Source: RGIG3009 sp045590415 (GTDB taxonomy: Bacteria > Bacillota > Clostridia > Oscillospirales > Acutalibacteraceae). From it: a DNA stretch of 9,308 bases. The translations under genes and the position numbers were made by a program. Shown in pieces: positions 1 to 6,669 of the stretch. How positions within the stretch are numbered: the stretch's first letter is position 1; every line of letters starts with the position of its first letter. The notes under the pieces were generated by a model. The model saw only the letters and a list, made by a program, of their open reading frames with translations. It did no database searches and was not told the DNA's origin. Where the stretch lies: assembly GCA_045590415.1 (NCBI GenBank), contig JAZNRA010000117.1, positions 1 through 9,308 on the forward strand. Direction: 5' to 3'.

Positions 1-136
1 ATACCTGCATTGAATCAGCAGAGATCACCTCACCGCCGAAACGGCGGCACAATTCAACCGCCAAAGCGGTCTTTCCCGACGCCGTCGGCCCTGCGACCAC
101 CACAAGCGGGATACCATTTTTTACGTTGTTGATCAT
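1..136 (-). CDS. miaA: tRNA dimethylallyltransferase MiaA, N-terminal part (runs off the window)
   Basis: MiaA transfers a dimethylallyl group from DMAPP to N6 of adenosine 37 in tRNAs that read UNN codons, giving i6A. Only about 45 residues are in the window. They contain the P-loop GPTASGKT (residues 16-23) after a hydrophobic strand (PLVVVAG), and the family motif around SADSMQV (residues 39-45), whose Asp is the presumed catalytic base. The ATG lies at 136-134 and overlaps the mutL stop as ATGA, which suggests translational coupling to mutL; no strong Shine-Dalgarno is seen in the mutL 3' end. It is the last visible gene of the miaB-mutS-mutL operon. The product of MiaA is the substrate of MiaB, encoded by the first gene of the same operon. 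The P-loop alone would fit many NTPases, but P-loop plus DSMQV plus position after mutL makes MiaA nearly certain. Confidence 0.93.
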   Translation of the reverse strand, partial: MINNVKNGIPLVVVAGPTASGKTALAVELCRRFGGEVISADSMQV

Positions 137-1998
137 ACGATCCGTCCAAACTGTTTCTCAATTTCTCTGGCAGTCAGTTCAAAGCACACCGGCCGACCGT
201 GCGGACAGGTACGAATATCCTCGTTGTACAGCACGCGCTGTGCCAGTTGCAACAACTCCTGCGGTGTACTGCCGTCTCCCGCTTTCACGGCGGCACGGCA
301 TGCAACAGAATGGTAGATCCAGTCAAGTCGCTCGGTCGTGATCTCCCGTTTACCGGACAATAACCCGCCGGCGATCTCACGCAAACTTTCCGTAACGTTA
401 CTATCGATAAGCATCATCGGCACCGCACGCACCAACAGCGTGTTACCGCCGAATTCTTCCAATTCAAAACCCGCCTGTTTTAACTGTTCGCCCGCTTCTG
501 TCAACGCACCGTATTCCTCACGGCTGAGCGACACCGACAACGGCGCAAGCAAGATCTGCGCACTCTCGTTCGCGGTTTCTTTCAGTTGATTATATAATAT
601 CCGCTCGTGTGCGGCGTGTTTGTCAATAAAATAGACCGACCCGCGCCATTCTGCAATGATATAGGTATGCAGCGCTTCCCCCAGCAGACGAATCGGCTCC
701 GGCTCGGCTTGTGCAATCGTCTGCTGCTCCGGTTCCGGTTGTGTCACCGATACCGGCGGCGGTGCGAGCACTTCTTTTTTTGAGGGTGCCTCAAAGAAAC
801 TGTTCACCACCGATGTGCTGTCCCGCATCACCATCGGCCGTCCTTGTGTGATCGGCCTTGGCCGTGCAACCGGAGGCGGCGGTGTCGGCTGTGATGCCGA
901 CGGCGCCTCGATCACGCGACGCGCAATTTCTCTGGCAGGGGTAGGCGTTACGTACTGCGGTTTTGACGGTTGTACCACCGGCGTCGGCAACGTTGCTTGC
1001 ATGGGTACGCTGTCACCTTCCAATGCCGAGCGAACAGCATGGTACACCGCATCAAACACCGGCTTTTCATTAACAAACCGCACCTCGATCTTGGCGGGAT
1101 GCACGTTCGCATCCACCGTTTCGGGCGGCATGTCCACACACAACACACACGCGGGGAATTTTCCCACCATGATCGATCCCTTGTATGCCTGCTCAATCGC
1201 AGCCATGGCGGTACGTGTTTTCACGTACCGTCCGTTGATAAAGAAATGCTGCATCGTGCGGTTGGAGCGTGCACCTTCCGGGCGGCAGATATAGCCGTGC
1301 ACGTGAACGCCGCCCAAGTCATACTCAACCTCGGTCAGTGTTTTGGCAAATTCGCGACCGAGCACCGCGCTGATGCACGCATACAGATCCCCGTTGCCGG
1401 GTGTTAATAACTCATCGCGTCCTTCGCGAATAAAACGGAACGAGATCTCGGGATGTGACAGTGCCAGACGGTCCACCACTCCGGCAACGGCATTGGCCTC
1501 CCCCACGTCCTTTTTCAAAAACTTCATACGTGCAGGAACATTATAAAACAGATCCCACACGCAGATGGTCGAACCGCGGGGACAACCGGCGTCGGACAGT
1601 TCGATCTCCTCGCCGCCCTCAATCACGTACCGCGTGCCGGCAAGTTCGTCCTCGGTGCGCGTGACGAGCTCCACGCGCGCCACCGCGGCAACCGATGCGA
1701 GCGCCTCGCCGCGAAATCCCAAAGTGGAAATGGTATTCAGATCTTCCTCTGCACGGATCTTGCTGGTCGCGTGCCGCAAAAACGCCGTCGGCACGTCTTC
1801 TCTTGCAAATCCGCAGCCGTTATCGGTGATCCCGATATACGAGATCCCGCCGTTCTTGATCTCTACCGTGATGGTGGTGGCACCGGCATCAATGGCGTTC
1901 TCCACCAATTCTTTTACAACCGAGGCCGGTCGCTCGACCACCTCACCCGCGGCGATCAATTCCGCCGTATGCTTATCAAGTATCCGGATACGGGCCAC
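133..1998 (-). CDS. mutL: DNA mismatch repair endonuclease MutL
   Basis: MutL couples MutS mismatch recognition to strand removal; in bacteria lacking MutH its C-terminal domain nicks the nascent strand. The protein has 621 residues, normal for the family. The N-terminal GHKL ATPase shows ELVEN (30-34, general base E30 and Mg-binding N34), DNGCG (59-63), RHATSK (75-80) and GFRGEAL (94-100). A proline-rich linker covers about 330-435. The C-terminal domain keeps the metal-site motifs ACRAAVKAGD (566-575) and CPHGRP (598-603), and ends in FGRIV. The main endonuclease motif reads DKHAAHERILYN (459-470) where the classical form is DQHA(X)2E(X)4E, so Q is K and the last E is N; the core D459, H461 and E465 are kept. 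The start is GTG at 1998-1996, chosen because AAGGGGGG lies 7 nt upstream and the conserved N-terminus begins there. It follows mutS by 18 nt and overlaps miaA by 4 nt. Confidence 0.97.
   Translation of the reverse strand: MARIRILDKHTAELIAAGEVVERPASVVKELVENAIDAGATTITVEIKNGGISYIGITDNGCGFAREDVPTAFLRHATSKIRAEEDLNTISTLGFRGEALASVAAVARVELVTRTEDELAGTRYVIEGGEEIELSDAGCPRGSTICVWDLFYNVPARMKFLKKDVGEANAVAGVVDRLALSHPEISFRFIREGRDELLTPGNGDLYACISAVLGREFAKTLTEVEYDLGGVHVHGYICRPEGARSNRTMQHFFINGRYVKTRTAMAAIEQAYKGSIMVGKFPACVLCVDMPPETVDANVHPAKIEVRFVNEKPVFDAVYHAVRSALEGDSVPMQATLPTPVVQPSKPQYVTPTPAREIARRVIEAPSASQPTPPPPVARPRPITQGRPMVMRDSTSVVNSFFEAPSKKEVLAPPPVSVTQPEPEQQTIAQAEPEPIRLLGEALHTYIIAEWRGSVYFIDKHAAHERILYNQLKETANESAQILLAPLSVSLSREEYGALTEAGEQLKQAGFELEEFGGNTLLVRAVPMMLIDSNVTESLREIAGGLLSGKREITTERLDWIYHSVACRAAVKAGDGSTPQELLQLAQRVLYNEDIRTCPHGRPVCFELTAREIEKQFGRIV
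1209..1230 (-). repeat. Perfect 9-bp hairpin inside mutL
   Basis: CGGTACGTG and CACGTACCG (1209-1217 and 1222-1230) flank a 4-base loop, AAAA in the mRNA. It lies in the codons for RYVKTRT (257-263), near the middle of the N-terminal half of mutL. No T tract follows, so it is not a terminator. Confidence 0.6.
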
Positions 1999-2005
1999 GT
2001 CGGTG

Positions 2006-2013
2006 CCCCCCTT
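2006..2013 (-). promoter_or_regulatory. Ribosome binding site of mutL (AAGGGGGG)
   Basis: A G6 tract preceded by AA lies 7 nt before the GTG start of mutL. It can pair with the 16S anti-Shine-Dalgarno through a G-U wobble in place of the usual A in AGGAGG. It supports the GTG start and separate loading of ribosomes on mutL, in the 18-nt gap after the mutS stop. Confidence 0.75.
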
Positions 2014-2016
2014 CGT

Positions 2017-4623
2017 TTAATAACTTTGTGCTTCTCTATGCAGTTCGTATAAGGTCTGCATCGCCTCAATCGGCGTCAGGACGTTAACGTCCAGTTCTTT
2101 TAAACGGCGGAGCAACTCGCTGTCCGCTGCCGCCAACAACGACAACTGTCCGTCGTCGCTGTGCGCCGCTGCACGCGGTGCAGTCGGAAGCGTGCCGTTA
2201 TCGAGTTCTTTTAAGATCGCCTTTGCCCGCTGTACGACCGAATCCGGCACACCGGCAAGTTTGGCAACTTCAATACCGTAACTGTCATCAGTCGGTCCAC
2301 GTACGATACGGCGCAAAAACGTAATATCGTCGCCGTGCTTTTTGACCGCTACGTTATAATTCTTCACACCGTCGAGTTCATCTTCCATCACCGTTAACTC
2401 GTGGTAATGGGTAGCAAATAACGTCTTGGCGCCGATCTTGCGCGAGTCGGCAACGTGCTCAAGCACGGCTCGCGCAATGCTCATGCCGTCAAAGGTGGAG
2501 GTGCCGCGCCCGATCTCGCCAAAAACGATCAAGCTGTTTGCCGTCGCATTCTGTAGGATCGAGGCCACCTCACTCATCTCCACCATAAAGGTGGATTGTC
2601 CCGACGCCAAATCATCCGAGGCACCCACGCGGGTAAAGATGCTGTCCACGATACCGATGGTCGCACTGTCTGCCGGCACGAAGCTGCCGATCTGCGCCAT
2701 CAGCACGATCAAAGCCGTCTGCCGCATATAGGTGGATTTACCCGCCATGTTCGGGCCGGTAATGATCGCCACACGATTATCGTGATTATCAAGCAGTACG
2801 TCGTTCGGCACAAACGGCGCGGATTGTAAGGATTCCACCACCGGATGGCGGCCGTTTTTGATGTCAATGATCCCGCTGAGATCCACGATCGGGCAAACGT
2901 AGTTGTGGTAGGCAGCCACCTGTGCAAAGGAGGTCAGCACGTCCAATTTTGCGATTGCCTCCGCCGTGGATTGAATACGTGTGAGTTCGTTAGCGATTGC
3001 CGTGCGCACCTCGCAGAACAACTGGTATTCCAAGGCCACCGCACGGTCTTTCGCACCCAATACGCGGGCTTCCAGTTCTTTAAGTTCCTGCGTAATATAC
3101 CGCTCGGCATTGGCAAGCGTCTGCTTGGGGATATAGTGCTCCGGCACTTCCCCCGCAAAGCTGCGCGACACTTCTATGTAATAACCGAACACGCGGTTAT
3201 ACCCGATCTTCAAGGTGCGGATACCGGTTTTATCTTTTTCTTCTGCCTCAATGCGCGCGAGCACGCCCTTGCTGTCATCCATGATCAGACGCAGCTCGTC
3301 AAGCTCCGCACTGTAGCCCTCGCGGATCATACCGCCCTCACGTACCGAAAACGGCGGATTTTCCGCAATCGCCTCGGTAATCAGTCCAAAAAGATCCGGT
3401 AAAGGATCAATGCTTTGTTGAATGTCTTGAAGCAGTGCACACTGCGCGCCGACAAGCCGCGATTTAATAGGAGCGAGCCGTTCAATGGTCTGACCGAGGG
3501 ACGCAACTTCTTTCGCGTTCGCACTGCCGTACACCACGCGCGTCATAATACGCTCTAAATCGTAGATCTCACCGAGCAGTTCCCGCAGATCCTCACGAAG
3601 CACCGCGTCATGCACGATCTCTGCCACCGCGTTTTGACGGCGGGAGATCTGCGCAGGATGCAACAACGGCTGCTCGATCCAGTTTCGAATGAGCCGTTTG
3701 CCCATCGCGGTGCGGGTCTTATCCAATACGCCAAGCAACGATCCGCGTTTTTCCTTGTTTCGCATGGTTTCAAGCAATTCCAGATTGCGTCTGGCAGTTA
3801 GATCCAGCCGCATAAACTGTGCATCGGAATAAACGTCCAGTTGCGTCATGCGCTCAACGCCCGTCATCTGCGTCATGTACAGATAATGCAACGCACAGCC
3901 AAGCGCTAATACCGCCGAAGTGCTGTCCTGCAACGACAATTGATCCAAAGACATTTTATGGAAATGTTCAAGCACCCGCGAAACGGCCGCCTGCGGGTCA
4001 AAGCAAGCGGGCTCCGCCTGCTCGGGTGTTACACTCAAACGGTTCGTCAAAAAATCCGTTAAAGCAACATTTGCCATGGCAACGTCGCTCAGCAACACCT
4101 CGCGGGGCGCAAAGCGCCCCAGCTCGTTTTGCATACGCGGAACAACGTCTTGCCCGCTCAGTTCAGTTACGTGCATTTCACCCGTGGAGGTATCCACAAA
4201 GCACAAGCCGACTTTGGCGAATCCGTCCTCTGCATGCACCACACACAGATAGTTATTACGGCCCTCCTCCAGCATACTGCCTTCAATAACCGTACCGGGT
4301 GTGATGATGCGCACCACGTCGCGTCGGACGATACCTTTCGCCGTAGCGGGATCCTCGGTCTGCTCACAGATCGCAACCTTGTAACCGCGATTGACCAGCT
4401 TGGCAATATATCCCTCGCAACTGTGGAACGGCACACCACACATCAAAGCGCGCTCCTCCTGCCCGCAATCGCGGCCGGTCAGTACGAGTTCCAACTCCTG
4501 CGACGCGACCTTGGCATCGTCATAAAACATCTCGTAAAAATCACCCAAACGGTAAAACAAAATACACTGCGGGTAATTCTTTTTGATCTCAAAATACTGT
4601 TGCATCATGGGGGTTATCGGCAT
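2017..4623 (-). CDS. mutS: DNA mismatch repair protein MutS, with a Walker B Asp-to-Gly change
   Basis: MutS binds mismatches and small loops, then switches to an ATP-bound sliding clamp that recruits MutL. From the ATG at 4623 it has 868 residues, the usual MutS1 length. The N-terminal mismatch-reading motif is GDFYEMF (27-33, Phe29 and Glu31). The clamp and lever region contains GYNRVFGYYIEVS (474-486). The C-terminal ABC ATPase has Walker A GPNMAGKST (623-631), signature region DLASGQSTFMVEM (671-683), switch region FATHYHEL (736-743) and YGIEVAKLAGVP (782-793). A QLSLL peptide (826-830) resembles a beta-clamp binding motif. The Walker B segment reads LIVFGEIGRGTST (698-710): residue 702 is Gly, where the family has the Mg-coordinating Asp of DEIGRGT. 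The codon is GGC at 2520-2518, one transition from GAC. Everything else looks intact, so the ATPase may be impaired. ATG 4623 is preferred over an in-frame GTG at 4632 because that GTG overlaps the Shine-Dalgarno. Confidence 0.97.
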   Translation of the reverse strand: MPITPMMQQYFEIKKNYPQCILFYRLGDFYEMFYDDAKVASQELELVLTGRDCGQEERALMCGVPFHSCEGYIAKLVNRGYKVAICEQTEDPATAKGIVRRDVVRIITPGTVIEGSMLEEGRNNYLCVVHAEDGFAKVGLCFVDTSTGEMHVTELSGQDVVPRMQNELGRFAPREVLLSDVAMANVALTDFLTNRLSVTPEQAEPACFDPQAAVSRVLEHFHKMSLDQLSLQDSTSAVLALGCALHYLYMTQMTGVERMTQLDVYSDAQFMRLDLTARRNLELLETMRNKEKRGSLLGVLDKTRTAMGKRLIRNWIEQPLLHPAQISRRQNAVAEIVHDAVLREDLRELLGEIYDLERIMTRVVYGSANAKEVASLGQTIERLAPIKSRLVGAQCALLQDIQQSIDPLPDLFGLITEAIAENPPFSVREGGMIREGYSAELDELRLIMDDSKGVLARIEAEEKDKTGIRTLKIGYNRVFGYYIEVSRSFAGEVPEHYIPKQTLANAERYITQELKELEARVLGAKDRAVALEYQLFCEVRTAIANELTRIQSTAEAIAKLDVLTSFAQVAAYHNYVCPIVDLSGIIDIKNGRHPVVESLQSAPFVPNDVLLDNHDNRVAIITGPNMAGKSTYMRQTALIVLMAQIGSFVPADSATIGIVDSIFTRVGASDDLASGQSTFMVEMSEVASILQNATANSLIVFGEIGRGTSTFDGMSIARAVLEHVADSRKIGAKTLFATHYHELTVMEDELDGVKNYNVAVKKHGDDITFLRRIVRGPTDDSYGIEVAKLAGVPDSVVQRAKAILKELDNGTLPTAPRAAAHSDDGQLSLLAAADSELLRRLKELDVNVLTPIEAMQTLYELHREAQSY
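4104..4120 (-). repeat. GC-only 7-bp hairpin inside mutS
   Basis: GGGGCGC (4104-4110) and GCGCCCC (4114-4120) flank a 3-base loop. It covers codons for GRFAP (169-173) of MutS. The stem is all G-C and would be stable in mRNA, but it has no T tract and may simply follow from codon choice. Confidence 0.5.
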
Positions 4624-4631
4624 ACCGCTCA

Positions 4632-4637
4632 CCTCCT
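4632..4637 (-). promoter_or_regulatory. Ribosome binding site of mutS (AGGAGG), fixes the start
   Basis: AAAAGGAGGTGA precedes the ATG at 4623-4621, with 8 nt between AGGAGG and the ATG. An in-frame GTG (4632-4630) shares its first base with this site and so cannot be served by it. The mutS start is therefore placed at 4623. Confidence 0.88.
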
Positions 4638-4688
4638 TTTCACGTCTGTTGATTTAATAGTGTGGCAGGGTCTTAAGTCCTATCACAC

Positions 4689-5099
4689 TTAGTGGCATCC
4701 GCCGCAGCTTGAACAGTTGCCGCTGCACTGATGCTCGTCGTAATCGTCGGGATTCAGCCCCTGCGCCGCCATGTTGATGATGGCGCCGACACCGTTTAAG
4801 ATCTTATCCAGTTCGGTCTTTGCCTCGTTGTATGCCGCCATGGATTCGTTCGCCATCACGCGGGCGTACACCTCACGCAATTCGATATTAAGTTGCTTTA
4901 CTTTGGCTTCATCCTGCTCGGCTTCGGGCTTTGCCGCCTCACCGTTGATCGCCATGCGTTTCAAATTAAACTCGCCGATGAGTTCCTGCAGCGCCGCATC
5001 GTTATCCGCGGCCGCCTGCGCCATCTGCACTTTTACAAAACGCTCATCCTGCTGAATTGCGTGTCCGATTTCCTTTGCCATCTCCAAAATCTGTTCCAT
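4689..5099 (-). CDS. YlbF/YmcA-family protein with a four-cysteine C-terminal tail
   Basis: A 136-residue, mostly helical, charged protein (about residues 1-112) of the YlbF/YmcA (Com_YlbF) type. In Bacillus subtilis YlbF and YmcA form a complex with YaaT that binds Fe-S clusters, steers RNase Y processing and affects competence, sporulation and biofilm formation. The sequence shows repeated Ala/Glu/Lys helices, for example VKQLNIELREVYARVMAN (67-84). It ends in a cysteine-rich tail with Cys at 125, 129, 132 and 135 and a final His (C-x3-C-x2-C-x2-C-H), suited to metal or Fe-S binding. The start is ATG 5099-5097, with AAGGAG 10 nt upstream that overlaps the miaB stop codon (TAAGGAG). The position right after miaB matches ymcA in Bacillus. 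Family assignment is by overall character, length and neighbourhood; which paralogue it equals and its actual role here are not settled. Confidence 0.83.
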   Translation of the reverse strand: MEQILEMAKEIGHAIQQDERFVKVQMAQAAADNDAALQELIGEFNLKRMAINGEAAKPEAEQDEAKVKQLNIELREVYARVMANESMAAYNEAKTELDKILNGVGAIINMAAQGLNPDDYDEHQCSGNCSSCGGCH

Positions 5100-5113
5100 T
5101 GTTGATACACTCC

Positions 5114-6523
5114 TTACTTCTCGATCTCACCGGTTAAGATATAACTGCGTGCGCCGGTGATACGCACCTGTACGAACTCGCCGATGCGCGCAGGATCGCC
5201 CTGCACGCGTACGATACTGTTATCCGCAAGCCGCGCTTCCAAGAAACCGCCTGCTTGTGCCTCTAACAACGCCCCTTGCGTTGTCCCGACAACGGCTTTC
5301 AACCGTTCTGCCGAGATTTCCTCCTGCAATGCCGTCATTTCGGAAAACCATGCCGATTTTGTTTCGGCGGGGATCGGGTCCTCCATTTTTGCCGCAGGCG
5401 TTCCCTCGCGCGGCGAGAAAATAAAAGTAAATAACGAGGCAAACCCGACTTCGCGAATAAGCGACAAGGTTTGTAGGAAATCCTCGCGCTGTTCACCGGG
5501 AAATCCCACGATCACGTCACTGGTGAACGTAATGCCGGGCACTACCCGCCTTGCATACGCGATAAGATCCAAGTACTGTTCTCTCGTATACCGTCGGTTC
5601 ATTTCCTTTAAAACACGGTTACTTCCCGACTGAAACGGTAAATGAAAATGCCGCGACACCTTTTCGCACTGCGCGATGGTGTCAAACAATTCCTTGGTCG
5701 CATCCTTGGGATGGGAGGTCATAAAGCGAATGACGAAATCCCCCGGTATTGCATTGATGCGCCTGAGCAATTCGGGAAACGTCACGCCGTGTGCTTCCCC
5801 CTTGCCGTAAGAATTCACGTTCTGACCAAGCAACGTGATCTCCTTATAGCCCTGTCCGACAAGCTCGCGCACCTCTGCCAAGATCATTTCGGGATCGCGG
5901 CTGCGTTCACGGCCGCGCACGTACGGCACAATACAGTAAGTGCAAAAATTGTTGCATCCATACATGATGGATACGAACGCCTTAAACCCGCCGTCGCGCA
6001 CCGTGGGAATCCCCTCGGCAATCACGCCGTCACATGACGGGATCTCCACTCGGCGGCGCTTTCCGAGGAGTACGCCCGCCATCAGTTCGGGCAACCGATA
6101 CTGCACGTGTGTGCCGAAAACAAGCCCCACAAACGGATAGCTTTTGTAGATCTTTTCGGCGATATGCTCTTGCTGCACCATACAACCGCATAAAGCAATC
6201 AATAGGTGCGGTTTGCGCCGTTTTAAGGCCTTGAGCGCCCCGACGTTTCCGAACACGCGATCCTCTGCGTGTTCTCTGACCGCGCAGGTGTTAAACAGAA
6301 TAAAATCCGCCTGCTCCGGTGTTTCGGTAAACCCGAAGCCCATCTGCGCGAGTAATCCTTTCATCCGCTCGGAATCCGCCACGTTCTGCTGACAGCCGTA
6401 GGTGCGCACGTAGGCAAGCGGCGCACTTTCGGCGCACCGCTGCTCGTAAAAGTGCCGTATTTGCCGGATAAACACCTGCTGTTGTCGGAGTTCTTCCGGC
6501 GAGATGATGCGAATGTCAGACAT
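5114..6523 (-). CDS. miaB: tRNA-2-methylthio-N6-dimethylallyladenosine synthase MiaB
   Basis: MiaB is a radical SAM methylthiotransferase that converts i6A37 to ms2i6A37 in tRNA, using two [4Fe-4S] clusters. The protein has 469 residues, normal length plus a short N-terminal extension. The N-terminal cluster cysteines are C44 (TYGCQQN), C80 (NTCAVREHAED) and C114 (CGCMVQQ). The radical SAM motif is CNNFCTYC (C190, C194, C197), followed by IVPYVRGRERSR (198-209), highly typical of MiaB. LLGQNVNSYG (231-240) and HLPFQSGSNRVL (294-305) are also diagnostic. A C-terminal TRAM domain (about 411-466) binds tRNA. The start is ATG 6523-6521 with GAGGG 6 nt upstream. It is the first gene of the operon and has its own promoter. 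Related MtaB and RimO are unlikely, given the RGRERSR and TYGCQ-N context and miaA in the same operon. Confidence 0.97.
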   Translation of the reverse strand: MSDIRIISPEELRQQQVFIRQIRHFYEQRCAESAPLAYVRTYGCQQNVADSERMKGLLAQMGFGFTETPEQADFILFNTCAVREHAEDRVFGNVGALKALKRRKPHLLIALCGCMVQQEHIAEKIYKSYPFVGLVFGTHVQYRLPELMAGVLLGKRRRVEIPSCDGVIAEGIPTVRDGGFKAFVSIMYGCNNFCTYCIVPYVRGRERSRDPEMILAEVRELVGQGYKEITLLGQNVNSYGKGEAHGVTFPELLRRINAIPGDFVIRFMTSHPKDATKELFDTIAQCEKVSRHFHLPFQSGSNRVLKEMNRRYTREQYLDLIAYARRVVPGITFTSDVIVGFPGEQREDFLQTLSLIREVGFASLFTFIFSPREGTPAAKMEDPIPAETKSAWFSEMTALQEEISAERLKAVVGTTQGALLEAQAGGFLEARLADNSIVRVQGDPARIGEFVQVRITGARSYILTGEIEK

Positions 6524-6554
6524 GCTTTTCCCTCGCTAAATTACAGATGTTTTC

Positions 6555-6583
6555 ATTATATCAAATTCTGCTCACTAATTCAA
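6555..6583 (-). promoter_or_regulatory. Probable sigma-A promoter of the miaB-mutS-mutL-miaA operon
   Basis: On the minus strand a -35 TTGAAT (6583-6578) and a perfect -10 TATAAT (6560-6555) are 17 nt apart. The -10 is extended by an upstream TG (TGATATAAT). Transcription would begin near 6548, giving a short leader of about 25 nt before miaB. This is the only clear promoter seen for the five minus-strand genes. Confidence 0.75.
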
Positions 6584-6616
6584 TCTTTATTTCTTGCTAA
6601 AAATTACAAAAAGGTA

Positions 6617-6645
6617 TTTATTTTTGCGTGCAAAACCAATATAAT
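6617..6645 (+). promoter_or_regulatory. Probable promoter of murC with an inverted repeat in its spacer
   Basis: A perfect -10 TATAAT lies at 6640-6645. The -35 at 17-nt spacing (6617-6622, TTTATT) is poor, and there is no TG extension. A perfect inverted repeat TTTTGC-GT-GCAAAA (6622-6635) fills the spacer and could be an operator or activator site. Start of transcription would be near 6652, only about 18 nt before the ATG and close to the Shine-Dalgarno AGGAGG (6657-6662), so the true start may differ. Confidence 0.5.
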
Positions 6646-6669
6646 AATAAGTAACGAGGAGGGATTCCC

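Noticed and set aside
815..1294. 159-residue plus-strand reading frame opposite mutL
   Set aside because: Mirror of the GC-rich, Pro-rich linker and ATPase coding sequence of mutL; no independent support.
3181..3200. 7-bp inverted repeat ATAACCG/CGGTTAT in mutS
   Set aside because: Lies in the conserved GYNRVFGYY codons and is short; most likely fixed by the protein sequence.
2845..3402. 185-residue plus-strand reading frame opposite mutS
   Set aside because: It lies wholly antisense to a clearly coding, conserved MutS segment, has no family-like motifs, and is a by-product of codon bias.
4630..4632. In-frame GTG upstream of mutS, which would give an 871-residue protein
   Set aside because: It overlaps the AGGAGG site itself; the ATG at 4623 has correct 8-nt spacing and matches the family N-terminus.
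4659..4689. Imperfect hairpin between the YlbF-family gene and mutS, possible terminator or processing site
   Set aside because: Only a 6-bp outer stem (AGTGTG/CACACT) and 3 inner pairs, with no T tract on the minus strand. It does not qualify as a terminator and the operon probably continues through it.
4129..4692. 187-residue plus-strand reading frame opposite the mutS 5' end
   Set aside because: Antisense to conserved MutS coding sequence and its ribosome site; composition is not protein-like and no ribosome site of its own is evident.
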